Of a stretch of 64,000 bases of DNA, positions 35,503-43,416 are shown in pieces. The DNA is from Streptomyces sp. NBC_01454 (lineage in GTDB: Bacteria > Actinomycetota > Actinomycetes > Streptomycetales > Streptomycetaceae). Every line of letters begins with the position of its first letter. The stretch's first letter is position 1. The position numbers and the translations under genes are program-made. The stretch is taken from assembly GCF_036227565.1 (NCBI RefSeq), contig NZ_CP109460.1, forward strand, positions 1,736,001 through 1,800,000, in the 5' to 3' direction. The notes beneath the pieces were generated by a model. It was not told the DNA's origin and did not search any database. It worked only from the letters and a program-made list of their open reading frames with translations.

Positions 35503-36660
35503 ATGCGCTTGCTGTTCACCACCTGGGCCTGGCCGTCGCACCTGTACGCGCTCGTGACACAGGCGTGGGCGTGCCGCGCCGCCGGACACGAGGTGCTCGT
35601 GGCCAGCCAGCCGGCGCTGGCCGCGGAGATCGGCCGGTGCGGGCTGCCGGCGGCCGTGACCGGCCATGACGTCGACGCGGTGGCCATGGTGCGCCGCTAT
35701 GTGATCGGCGCGCCGCGGTCCGGTGCCGGTGGGCGCGGTGGCGGTCCACGGGCCGCGGAGATGTTCCTCGCCCACGCCGAGTCCATGGCCGACGGGCTGG
35801 TCGAGCTGGCGTCGGACTTCCGCCCGGACGTCGTGGTCTACGAACCCACCGCGTTGGCGGGCCCGTTGGCGGCCGCGGTGCAGGGGGTGCCGGCCGTGCG
35901 TCATCTGTACGGAACGGATCTGATGGCCCGGGCCGGGCACGTGCTGCCGGGGCTGCTGGCGCCGCTGGCCGAGCGGTACGGGCTGGACGCCGTCGACCCG
36001 TTCGGCGCCCTGACCCTCGACCCCACTCCCCCGTCGCTGCGGCCGCCCGCCGCGCCGCCGGCCGTCCCGGTGCGCTACGTGCCGTTCAACGGCGGCGGCC
36101 GGCCGGTCACGCTGCCGAAGCCGGCCGGGCGGCGGCTGTGTGTGACCTGGGGGCACACCATGGCGAAGCTGTCGGCCCGGCGGTTCCTCCTCCCGGAGGT
36201 GGTGCGTGCCCTGCATCCGCTCGGCGTGGAGCTGGTGGCGGCCGTCTCAGCGGCGCAGGTGCCGCTGCTCGGCCGGCTGCCACAGGACGTGCGGGTGGTG
36301 GTGGACGCGCCCCTGCACAGCCTGCTGGACGCATGCGACGGGGTGGTCGCGCACGGTGGTGCCGGCACCGTCCTCACCGCTCTCCACCACGGTCTCCCGC
36401 TGCTGCTGGTGCCGCAGTTGCCGGACCACGCGGGGCACGCGGGGGCGGTCGCGGGCGTGGGTGCCGCGCGGCTGCTGCCGGTGGCGGACGCGACGCCGCA
36501 GCGGCTGCGGGAGGAGTGCCGGCGGCTGCTGGAGGACGGCGCCGTGCGGACGGCCGCCCGGCGCCTGCGGGAGGAGATGCGGCGGCAGCCGCCGCCGTCC
36601 GCACGCGTCGGCGCCCTGGTGTCCGCCGCCGGCCGGCCCGTCCGGCCTTCCGACAACTGA
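35503..36660 (+). CDS. GT-B glycosyltransferase (MGT/GT1-like)
   Basis: A 385-residue glycosyltransferase. The N-terminus MRLLFTTWAWPSHLYALVTQAWACRAAGHEVLVASQPA is the acceptor half. The donor half has VTWGHTM and DGVVAHGGAGTVLTALHHGLPLLLVPQLPDHAGHAGAV, the HGGxGT nucleotide-sugar motif of macrolide/aromatic GTs. No deoxysugar genes occur in the window, so the donor must come from elsewhere, or the enzyme may glycosylate for self-protection. The ATG follows AAGGA at 9 bp, giving a 385-residue product; a longer frame upstream is not supported. Confidence 0.87.
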   Translation: MRLLFTTWAWPSHLYALVTQAWACRAAGHEVLVASQPALAAEIGRCGLPAAVTGHDVDAVAMVRRYVIGAPRSGAGGRGGGPRAAEMFLAHAESMADGLVELASDFRPDVVVYEPTALAGPLAAAVQGVPAVRHLYGTDLMARAGHVLPGLLAPLAERYGLDAVDPFGALTLDPTPPSLRPPAAPPAVPVRYVPFNGGGRPVTLPKPAGRRLCVTWGHTMAKLSARRFLLPEVVRALHPLGVELVAAVSAAQVPLLGRLPQDVRVVVDAPLHSLLDACDGVVAHGGAGTVLTALHHGLPLLLVPQLPDHAGHAGAVAGVGAARLLPVADATPQRLREECRRLLEDGAVRTAARRLREEMRRQPPPSARVGALVSAAGRPVRPSDN

Positions 36661-36672
36661 CGAGGGGACGAC

Positions 36673-38514
36673 ATGTGCGCAGTGGCCGGGTGGATCGACT
36701 TCGAGCGGGACCTGACCGAGCACGGCAGCACGGTCCGCACGATGGTGGCCGCGATGGCCAACCGCGGGCCGGACGCCGAGGCGGTGTGGGCCGGCCGGCG
36801 GGTCGCGCTCGGCTTCCGGCGGCTGGCCGTCATCGACCCGCCGGGCGGCCGGCAGCCGATGACCGCGGAGCGGGACGGCGAGGTACGGGCGGTCCTCGTG
36901 TACAACGGCGAGATCTACAACTACCGGGAACTGCGGGAGCAGTTGGCGGCCCGCGGCCACACCTTCCGCACGTCGAGCGACACCGAGGTGGTGCTGGCCT
37001 CCTACCTGGAGTGGGGTGAGCGGTGTGTCGAGCGCTTCGACGGGATGTTCGCCTTCGCGGTGTGGGACACCCAGCGTCAGGAACTGCTGCTGGCCCGCGA
37101 CCGGCTCGGGGTCAAGCCGCTGTACTACGCGCCGACCCGCCGCGGCCTGCTGTTCGGCTCGGAGGTCAAGGCGCTCCTCGCCCACCCGCTGGTCGACTCG
37201 GCGGTGGACAGCGAAGGGCTGGCGGAGCTGCTGTCGTACATCGCCACCCCCGGGCACGCCGTCTACTCCGGCATCCGGCAGGTGCGGGCCGGGCACGTCC
37301 TGACCGTCCGGGACGGCGGGATCCACGAGCGCGCCTACTGGTCGCTGCCGGGACGCGAGCACACCGACGACTGGCCCGCGACGGTGGACACCGTGCGGGG
37401 GCTGCTGTCCGACTCGGTCGCCTCCCACCTGGTGGCCGACGTCCCCCTGTGCACCCTGCTCTCCGGTGGGCTGGACTCCAGCGCCATCGTCGCGCTGGCG
37501 GCGCGGCACGGGCGGCGCCCGCGGACCTTCGCGGTGGACTTCGAGGGGCACGCGGAGCGCTTCCGCCAGGACTTCTGGCACCACAGCCCGGACGCCCCGC
37601 ACGCCGCGGAAGTCGCCGCCTTCGTCGGGACCGACCACGAGCCGGTCGTCCTGCGCACCGAGGACCTGGCCGACCCGGTGGTGGGGCACGCCGCGATGAC
37701 GGCGCAGGACCTGCCCCGGCCCACGCCGGACATGGACCGGTCGCTGTACCTGCTGCTGCGGGCCGTCCGGCAGCACTCGACGGTGGCGCTGATGGGCGAG
37801 GTGGCCGACGAACTCTTCGGCGGGTACCGCTCGTTCAGCGACGAGAACCTCGTGGACAGCGGCAACTTCCCGTGGGTCACGATGGGTTTCGGGGTCGCCC
37901 CGCACGGCATGAGCACCGGGCTGCTGGACCGCTCCCTGCTGGAGAAAGTGGACGTGCCCGGTTACTCGGCGGACCGCTACTCCCAGGCGGTGCGCGAGGT
38001 GCCCGCGGTGCCGGGCGAGGATGCCCGCGAGGCCCTGCTGCGCCGCGTCGGCTACCTCCACATGACGCGGTGGCTGCCGCTGCTGCTGACCCGCAACGAC
38101 CACTTGAGCATGTCGGTCGGGCTGGAGGTGCGGGTGCCCTACTGCGACCACCGGCTGGTCGAGTACGCCTTCAACATCCCCTGGCGGCTGAAGCGGCACG
38201 GTGGCGAGGAGAAGAGCCCGCTACGCGCGGCGCTGGCCGGGCTGCTGCCGGAGCGGGTACTGCGCCGTCCCAAGAGCCCGTTCCCGATCACCCAGGACCC
38301 GGGCTACGGGCAGATGCTGCGCGACCGGCTTGCAGAGCTGGTCGCCGATCCGCACTCCCCGGTGCGCCCCCTGCTCGACGTGCCGGCCGCCAGGCGGCTG
38401 CTGGCCGAGGGCCGGCCGGTGCCGACCACCGGCTGGGGGGAGCGCCGCGACGTGGAGATGGTCCTCCAACTCGACGCCTGGCTGCGGCACTACCACGTCC
38501 GGCTGGCGCTGTGA
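36673..38514 (+). CDS. Asparagine-synthetase-type amidotransferase
   Basis: A 613-residue glutamine-dependent amidotransferase. Cys2 (MCAVAGWIDF) is the class II glutaminase nucleophile, with ANRGPDAE, VYNGEIYNYRELREQL and SSDTEVVLASY of the Ntn domain. The synthetase half has the ATP loop CTLLSGGLDSSAIVALAA (about residues 258-275) and MGEVADELFGGY. Homologues in lysolipin/xantholipin- and fredericamycin-type clusters install the amide nitrogen that becomes an isoquinolone ring. It starts 12 bp after the glycosyltransferase stop and heads a cassette with TenA-like protein, P450, ferredoxin and SchA-like protein. Confidence 0.92.
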   Translation: MCAVAGWIDFERDLTEHGSTVRTMVAAMANRGPDAEAVWAGRRVALGFRRLAVIDPPGGRQPMTAERDGEVRAVLVYNGEIYNYRELREQLAARGHTFRTSSDTEVVLASYLEWGERCVERFDGMFAFAVWDTQRQELLLARDRLGVKPLYYAPTRRGLLFGSEVKALLAHPLVDSAVDSEGLAELLSYIATPGHAVYSGIRQVRAGHVLTVRDGGIHERAYWSLPGREHTDDWPATVDTVRGLLSDSVASHLVADVPLCTLLSGGLDSSAIVALAARHGRRPRTFAVDFEGHAERFRQDFWHHSPDAPHAAEVAAFVGTDHEPVVLRTEDLADPVVGHAAMTAQDLPRPTPDMDRSLYLLLRAVRQHSTVALMGEVADELFGGYRSFSDENLVDSGNFPWVTMGFGVAPHGMSTGLLDRSLLEKVDVPGYSADRYSQAVREVPAVPGEDAREALLRRVGYLHMTRWLPLLLTRNDHLSMSVGLEVRVPYCDHRLVEYAFNIPWRLKRHGGEEKSPLRAALAGLLPERVLRRPKSPFPITQDPGYGQMLRDRLAELVADPHSPVRPLLDVPAARRLLAEGRPVPTTGWGERRDVEMVLQLDAWLRHYHVRLAL

Positions 38515-38537
38515 CCCCTACCCGAGAGGAAGCTGCC

Positions 38538-39212
38538 ATGCTGCGGGACCGGCTGATCGCGAGTGCCGATCCGGTGTTGCGCGAGGTGCTCGACCACCCG
38601 TTCTGGGCGGGGCTGCGGTCGGGCTCGCTCCCCGGTGAGGCGCTGACCCACTTCGTCGAGCAGGACACCGGGCATCTGCTGCCCGCGTACGGGCGGGCGC
38701 TGGCCCGGTGCGCCGCGAGCGCCGCGGACGACGCGCACGCGGTGTTCTTCGCCCGCGCCGCGGTCGGCACGCTTCAGGCCCGGGACCGGCTGCGCGAGGC
38801 CTTCACCAAGGTCGCCCCCGACCTCGGTCTGCGCGCGCCGGCCGCCGACGCGCCGGCGGACCCCCTCGCCCGGGCCCACTGCTCCTTCTTCCAGGCCGCG
38901 GCGGCCACGTCACCGGCGGCCGCCCTCGGCGCGCTGCTGCCCATGGCCTGGTTCAACCACCGGGTCTCCGCCGACCTGGCGCGGCGCTGCGCGCCCGGTT
39001 CGCGCTATGCGCCGTGGGCCGCGCTGTACCAGCCGGCGGAGGGCTACGCGCGCGTCGTCGAGCGCTATCTGAGCGTCGCCGAGGAAATGGCCGAGCGGGG
39101 GTCGGACCGCGACCTGGCCCAGCTCACCGACTTCTTCTCGCTGGGCGTCCGCTACGAGTGGACGTTCGCCGAGAGCGCCTGGGCGCGTCCCGACTGGCCC
39201 GTCAAGCCCTGA
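38538..39212 (+). CDS. TenA-like (haem-oxygenase-fold) protein without catalytic cysteine, copy 1
   Basis: A 224-residue all-helical protein of the TenA/thiaminase II fold: DPVLREVLDHPFWAGLRSG, HFVEQDTGHLLPAYGRALARC, ALGALLPMAWFNHRVS and FFSLGVRYEWTFAESAW. The TenA Asp (D43) and C-terminal Glu (E207) are kept, but the position of the nucleophilic Cys (PCxW) is Met136. Thiaminase activity is therefore unlikely. E41, H46, H114 and H141 could bind metal as in haem-oxygenase-like oxidases, though that is inference. It lies between asnB and the P450, so a role in amide or ring tailoring is possible. A paralogue lies at 46051-46743. Confidence 0.82.
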   Translation: MLRDRLIASADPVLREVLDHPFWAGLRSGSLPGEALTHFVEQDTGHLLPAYGRALARCAASAADDAHAVFFARAAVGTLQARDRLREAFTKVAPDLGLRAPAADAPADPLARAHCSFFQAAAATSPAAALGALLPMAWFNHRVSADLARRCAPGSRYAPWAALYQPAEGYARVVERYLSVAEEMAERGSDRDLAQLTDFFSLGVRYEWTFAESAWARPDWPVKP

Positions 39213-39244
39213 CCCCGCTCCCACCACGAGAGGCAAGGACGTCG

Positions 39245-40453
39245 ATGACTTCCCCTACCCCCGTCCGTTACCCGTTCCCCTGGTCCCCGCCGATGGAGAT
39301 ACCCGAGGCGCTGCGCGGTCTGCGCAACCGGTCGGCGGTCGAGGTGACGCTGCCCAGCGGTGACCGTGCGCTGATGGTCACCCGGTACGCCGATGTGCGC
39401 TCCCTCTTCGCCGACCACCGGCTGAGCCGCAACATCTCCCGCCGGCAACGCCCCGACGTCGCGCGGATCTCGGCCGACAACGAGCTGTTCGCCGACCCGG
39501 AGATCAACCCGGACCCGCCGGACCACATCCGGGTGCGCGGTCTGGTGACCCGGGCCTTCACGGCGCGCCGGGTCGAGGCGCTGCGCCCGGTGGCGCAGTC
39601 CGTGTGCGACGAGCTCATCGACGCGATGACCGCCGGGCCCCGTCCGCTCGACCTCAACGAGGCGTTCGCCTTCCCGCTGCCGATCCGCGTCATCTGCCGG
39701 CTGCTCGGTGTGCCGCTGGAGGACATGGACCGCTTCCGTTACCTCGTCGACGGTTTCCTGTCCGTGAGCAAGCTGCCCGTCGAGGAGATGCAGCGGTGCC
39801 GTGAGGGGCTGTGGCACTACCTGGGCGAGCTGATCGACAGCAAGCGCGCACATCCCGGCGAGGATCTGGTCAGCGGGCTGATCAAGGCCCGCGACGAGGA
39901 CAACAACCGTCTTTCCGAGCACGAGTTGCAATTCTGGACCCAGGGTCTGCTGATCGCCGGGTATGTCACCACCGCCAGCCAGATCGGCGCGAGCACGGCG
40001 GTGCTGCTGCACCACCGGGACCTGGTCAAGGAGATCCAGGCGGACTGGTCGCTGGTGCCGGGCGCGGTCGAGGAGCTGCTGCGGACCCAGATCATGGGCT
40101 CCTCGGTCGGCACGCTGCGCTACGCGGTGGCGGACATCCCGCTGTCGGACGGTTCCGTGATCGCCAAGGGCACCAGCGTCCTGCTGTCCGAGGAGTCGGC
40201 CAACATGGACGAGGAGGTGTTCTCCGAACCGTTCAAGATCGACATCCGTCGTACGGACAACCACCACATGACGTTCGGCGCCGGGCTCCACTACTGCGCG
40301 GGGGCGGCACTGGCCCGCATGGAGCTCCAGGTCGCCACCCGGTCGCTGCTCGAACGGCTGCCGGACCTGCGGCTCGCGGTCACCGGCGACCAACTCCCGC
40401 GCAGCCTGGGCGGGTTCACCGAGGGCTTCACCGAGATCCCCGTCACCTGGTAG
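39245..40453 (+). CDS. Cytochrome P450, copy 1
   Basis: A 402-residue CYP. The haem loop is FGAGLHYCAGAALARME (Cys near 350), the K-helix ExxR is in AVEELLR and the I-helix reads LLIAGYVTTASQIG. The acidic residue before the conserved threonine (AGxE/DT) is Val here, so proton delivery is atypical. It is followed at once by a [3Fe-4S] ferredoxin, its probable electron donor. Possible jobs include hydroxylation, aryl coupling or methylenedioxy-bridge formation. ATG 39245 is chosen 32 bp after the TenA-like stop. Confidence 0.9.
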   Translation: MTSPTPVRYPFPWSPPMEIPEALRGLRNRSAVEVTLPSGDRALMVTRYADVRSLFADHRLSRNISRRQRPDVARISADNELFADPEINPDPPDHIRVRGLVTRAFTARRVEALRPVAQSVCDELIDAMTAGPRPLDLNEAFAFPLPIRVICRLLGVPLEDMDRFRYLVDGFLSVSKLPVEEMQRCREGLWHYLGELIDSKRAHPGEDLVSGLIKARDEDNNRLSEHELQFWTQGLLIAGYVTTASQIGASTAVLLHHRDLVKEIQADWSLVPGAVEELLRTQIMGSSVGTLRYAVADIPLSDGSVIAKGTSVLLSEESANMDEEVFSEPFKIDIRRTDNHHMTFGAGLHYCAGAALARMELQVATRSLLERLPDLRLAVTGDQLPRSLGGFTEGFTEIPVTW

Positions 40454-40461
40454 GAGGAATC

Positions 40462-40659
40462 GTGCGCGTCACCGCCAACAGCGCCACCTGCACCGTCAGC
40501 AGTCTGTGTGTCTACCGGGCCCCGGACGTGTTCGACCAGGACGACGAGGGCCATGTCGTCGTCCTGGACCCGGAGCCGCCGGACGCCTCCCGGGCGGCCG
40601 TGCGCGACGCCGCCCGCAGCTGCCCCACCCGCTCGATCCACGTCGACGAGGAGGCCTAG
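40462..40659 (+). CDS. [3Fe-4S] ferredoxin
   Basis: A 65-residue ferredoxin. Cysteines lie in ATCTVSSLCVYRAPDVF (C-x5-C) and SCPTRSI, giving the three ligands typical of Streptomyces P450-partner ferredoxins, with DDEGHVVVLDPEPP between. The GTG follows TAGGAGGAAT, right after the P450 stop, so the two are co-translated. It probably transfers electrons from a general ferredoxin reductase to one or more of the three cluster P450s. Confidence 0.92.
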   Translation: MRVTANSATCTVSSLCVYRAPDVFDQDDEGHVVVLDPEPPDASRAAVRDAARSCPTRSIHVDEEA

Positions 40660-40661
40660 CA

Positions 40662-41030
40662 GTGCCGTTCGCCGCGCTGACCTACGACATCCGGCCGGGG
40701 TGCGAGGACGAAGTGGCCGAGGTCTTCGCCGGCTTCCGCCGGGTCGGCTCCCCGTCGGTGCCCGGCGCCGGGGCCTCCCCGGCCGCCCGCCTCCTGGCCA
40801 CCGCGGTGTTCGTGCGCGGCGCGACGCTGGTACGCGTCATCGAGTACGAGGGCGACCTCGAGGCCGTCGCCCGCCACATGGCCGGCCAGCCCGGCGTACA
40901 GGAGGTCGAACGGCGCCTGAAGCCGTACCTGAACACGCCACGCGACACCGACACCGTCGAGGGTTTCGTCCGCACCTTCCGCCAGAGCCTGCTGCGCTGC
41001 GTTTCCCAGATCGGGGTCCCGCGCGACTGA
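40662..41030 (+). CDS. SchA/CurD-like polyketide cluster protein, copy 1
   Basis: A 122-residue protein: FAALTYDIRPGCEDEVAEVFAGFRRVGSP, LVRVIEYEGDLEAVARHMAGQPGVQEVERRLKPYLNTPRDT, then FVRTFRQSLLRCVSQI. The SchA/CurD-like family is found almost only in spore-pigment and pentangular polyketide clusters. A hydroxylase or cyclase-helper function is proposed but unproven. It is the last gene of the plus-strand operon, one base after the ferredoxin stop; a strong hairpin follows. A paralogue is encoded at 57635-58024. Confidence 0.85.
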   Translation: MPFAALTYDIRPGCEDEVAEVFAGFRRVGSPSVPGAGASPAARLLATAVFVRGATLVRVIEYEGDLEAVARHMAGQPGVQEVERRLKPYLNTPRDTDTVEGFVRTFRQSLLRCVSQIGVPRD

Positions 41031-41042
41031 ACGGCCTTGCCG

Positions 41043-41074
41043 CCGCCCCGGCCGTCTTGTGACCGCCGGGGCGG
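41043..41074. terminator. Terminator of the GT-asnB-P450 operon
   Basis: A perfect 10-bp stem (CCGCCCCGGC / GCCGGGGCGG) with a 12-nt loop starting 13 bp after the SchA-like stop. Confidence 0.7.
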
Positions 41075-41188
41075 AGCGACGTGCGCCAGGGGGGCGGCCC
41101 ACCTGGGACGCCGGTTACCTCCACCACCAGGTTCTAGGCACCCTGGTCCTCTCGCCCGGTATTCCGGGTGGCTGGCGGGCCGTGGCCG

Positions 41189-41578
41189 TCAGGTCGCAAG
41201 AATGAACCCCAAGAATCCCATAAGGGTGACCGAAACAACTGGCGCGATTGCACACCACTTCGAATACTCGTATTTTTCCCTCCTGACGCCTCGCCGCCAT
41301 TCATCGCAATACTCGAGAACGGGATTCCTGGCGGGAATCAGACCGATTGTGAGCCCGACCCACGTGAAGGAGTACAGGATCAGCATCTGTTTATGGCTCC
41401 AGTGCTGATACTGAAGTCCGCCTACTACGACCATACCGAGACAGCACCCGACAGAGATGAAGAAAGACATCGCTGTCACCTTGCGCGTATTCAGCCATCT
41501 GTCCATGTAGAGGCAGAATATGAGAGTGGCGACAGCTGCCATGAGCAGCAGGTAGGGCAGGGGAAGCCGCGCGAGCAT
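41189..41578 (-). CDS. Small membrane protein of unknown family
   Basis: A 129-residue protein with about four transmembrane segments: LPYLLLMAAVATLIFCLYMD, AMSFFISVGCCLGMVVVGGL, LILYSFTWVGLTIGLIP and the terminal APVVSVTLMGFLGFILAT. Codon use is noticeably less GC-biased than its neighbours. The ATG has AAAGGA at a good distance. It is next to the ALF-repeat/toxin-like fragment in the same direction, so an immunity or membrane-partner role is conceivable but not shown. It does not resemble a polyketide tailoring enzyme. Confidence 0.6.
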   Translation of the reverse strand: MLARLPLPYLLLMAAVATLIFCLYMDRWLNTRKVTAMSFFISVGCCLGMVVVGGLQYQHWSHKQMLILYSFTWVGLTIGLIPARNPVLEYCDEWRRGVRREKYEYSKWCAIAPVVSVTLMGFLGFILAT

Positions 41579-41659
41579 GCCAGGTCCTTTCCACGGCGGA
41601 CGAGGGCCTGCGGCAGGTGCACCGCAGGCCATCGTGCGTGATTTCCACAGTACTTCTGG

Positions 41660-41990
41660 TCAGAACCCGAGGGATCCCAGCAAGCCGGTGATGGGGGACA
41701 CGAGGTCGTGCCCGATCTGCGTGATCTTTGTGGCGACCTGGGATCCGCTGAGTGCGCCGATCCACTTGGACTGGCCGAAGGTGATCACGCTCAGGGCAGC
41801 GCGGGCAAGGGATGACTTGAACTCGACGCCCGTCAGTCCATAGCCGATTCCGGTGAACAAGACGTTGAGTCCAGTGAACGCGAGGGACGCATACCCGAGG
41901 TTGCCAGTAAACAGCTCAAGTGCCGCCCCAGCGGGCGGAAAGAACGCGCCTACCCCCAGGCCGAGGAGAGCGAATCCGGCGGATCCGAAA
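41660..41990 (-). pseudogene. C-terminal hydrophobic part of a frameshifted toxin-like gene
   Basis: An open frame with no ATG/GTG start that reads FGSAGFALLGLGVGAFF and continues to ITQIGHDLVSPITGLLGSLGF. It joins smoothly to the preceding Ala-rich gene if one base is added in the GGTTTCGG run (plus strand 41987-41992), giving ...ENDKVFGSAGF. As written, translation of the upstream gene ends early at 41950 and this tail is lost. It is either a real frameshift or a sequence error. The hydrophobic Gly-rich sequence would form two or three membrane-prone helices. Confidence 0.55.
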
Positions 41991-42498
41991 CCTTGTCGTT
42001 CTCGGGGGTGTCCGCGGGGTTCTTCCCGGCCTTCTTGGCCTTCCGAACCTCCTCAGCTGCCTTCTTTGCCGCGGCTGCGATTTCGGCCGTGCAGGCGATG
42101 GAGGCTTCCTGCTTGGCTTTGTTGGCCGAGGCTTGTGCGTCCTTGGCGGACTGCTCGGCCGCATCCGCCTTCGCGTCGGCCTGTTGGGCGGAGGTGGTGG
42201 CCTGCACGGCTGAATTCTTCGCCTTGTCGGCCCACTTCAATGCCTCGGTGGCGAGGTCGCGAGCGTTGGCCGCTGCCTCCTGAGCGCGTGCGGCGCTTTC
42301 CTGTGCCTTGTGCGCGATCTTCGCGGCGGCGGCGATCGCGCCCTGGATGACGGCGATGTGGGTGGCGGAGTCGTGATCGAGCTGCGCGGTCTTGTACTGG
42401 ATGGAGGCGACGAAGTTGCGACGCATCCATGCCGGACCATCCAATGCGGCCTCGGCATGGGCTTTGGAGGCTCGCACATCCGCCGAGGCCGCTGCCAT
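41950..42498 (-). CDS. ALF-repeat-like Ala-rich coiled-coil protein (probably truncated by frameshift)
   Basis: 182 residues. AALDGPAWMRRNFVASIQYKTAQLDHDSATHIAVIQGAIAAAAKIAHKAQ matches one ALF-type repeat followed by the Ala/Lys/Glu/Gln-rich helix (AAANARDLATEALKWADKAK...AAKKAAEEVRKAKKAGK) typical of Streptomyces polymorphic-toxin and secreted coiled-coil proteins. Only one repeat is present; full proteins carry many, so this is a remnant or a compact orphan. The last 14 residues are out of frame with the hydrophobic tail encoded just downstream. It is inserted between two tailoring operons and appears unrelated to them. Confidence 0.6.
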   Translation of the reverse strand: MAAASADVRASKAHAEAALDGPAWMRRNFVASIQYKTAQLDHDSATHIAVIQGAIAAAAKIAHKAQESAARAQEAAANARDLATEALKWADKAKNSAVQATTSAQQADAKADAAEQSAKDAQASANKAKQEASIACTAEIAAAAKKAAEEVRKAKKAGKNPADTPENDKVSDPPDSLSSAWG

Positions 42499-42517
42499 CG
42501 TTTTCCCCTGCGGACAT

Positions 42518-42546
42518 GGCCCGTGCCACCTGGTGGCGAGCGGGCC
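42518..42546. terminator. Hairpin after the NmrA-like gene
   Basis: A nested inverted repeat GGCCCG-t-GCCACC / GGTGGC-gag-CGGGCC (12 paired bases with a small bulge) lies between the NmrA-like stop and the ALF-like gene. It is the probable end of the tailoring operon that runs leftward from the P450 at 50246. Confidence 0.55.
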
Positions 42547-42570
42547 CAGAGGCGACCGCCCCGCCCCACA

Positions 42571-43416
42571 TCAACAAAACAGGTGCGCGTGCGCCCCCAG
42601 CCACCCGTCGAAGGTGCGCGGCGGGCGGCCGGTGAGGTTCTGGACGGTGGGGAGCGGCAGGCCGCCGCGGGCCGGGTCGGGGTCGGACTGGGAGGTGAGG
42701 AGGGCGTCGACGTAGGCGGGTGGCAGGCCGGCGTCGGTCATGGCCCGGCGGGCCTGTTCGGGGGGTGCGTCGACGAAGGTGAGGGGGCGGCCGAGGGCGG
42801 CGGCGAGGCGGCGGGTGCGCTGGCGGGGGGTCAGTGGCTCGGGGCCGGTGACCGTGTACGCGCGGCCGCCGAGTTGGGGGGCGTCGAGCACCCGTGCCGC
42901 GACCTCGGCGACGTCGGCGGGGTCCACCACCGCCTGCGGGAGGTCCCCGAAGGGCTGGAAGACGGTGGACCGGCCGGTGACGGACCACTTCCACTGGAGG
43001 GTGTTGGACATGAAGGCGGCCGGCCGCAGGAAGGTGCAGTGGGCGCCGGTGGCGAGGTAGGCGTCCTCGGCGGCGGCGTGGGCCGCTCCGTAGGCGTCGT
43101 GGACCGGGGGCAGCGCCGCCACCGACGTCACCTTGACCACCTGGCGCACCCCGTGGCGTGCGACGGCGGCGGCGATCACCCGGTCGTGGGCCGCCGCATC
43201 CGGGCCGGCCGTGACCACGAAGGCGGCGTCGGCACCGGCCAGCAGCGCGTCGGTGCAGCCGGGGGCGTCCAGGTCGCCGATGACGGCCTCGGCTCCCGGG
43301 GCGAGCCGGGCGCGGCCGGGGTCACGGGTCAGGATCCGCGGGCGCGCGCCGCGCGCCACGAGGCCCGCCACGAGCGGGCGGCCGACGTTCCCGGTGGCCC
43401 CGATCACGGCGATCAC
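42571..43416 (-). CDS. NmrA-like atypical SDR (NAD(P)-binding)
   Basis: A 281-residue extended-SDR protein of the NmrA/HSCARG type. The cofactor site VIAVIGATGNVGRPLVAGLVARGARPRILTRDP opens the protein, followed by VVKVTSVAALPP, HCTFLRPAAFMSN and RAYTVTGPEPLTPRQ. The catalytic Tyr-x3-Lys is not evident, as usual for NmrA-like proteins. In aromatic polyketide clusters such proteins serve as quinone/ketone reductases or redox sensors. GTG start coupled (GTGA) to the monooxygenase stop. Confidence 0.85.
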   Translation of the reverse strand: MIAVIGATGNVGRPLVAGLVARGARPRILTRDPGRARLAPGAEAVIGDLDAPGCTDALLAGADAAFVVTAGPDAAAHDRVIAAAVARHGVRQVVKVTSVAALPPVHDAYGAAHAAAEDAYLATGAHCTFLRPAAFMSNTLQWKWSVTGRSTVFQPFGDLPQAVVDPADVAEVAARVLDAPQLGGRAYTVTGPEPLTPRQRTRRLAAALGRPLTFVDAPPEQARRAMTDAGLPPAYVDALLTSQSDPDPARGGLPLPTVQNLTGRPPRTFDGWLGAHAHLFC

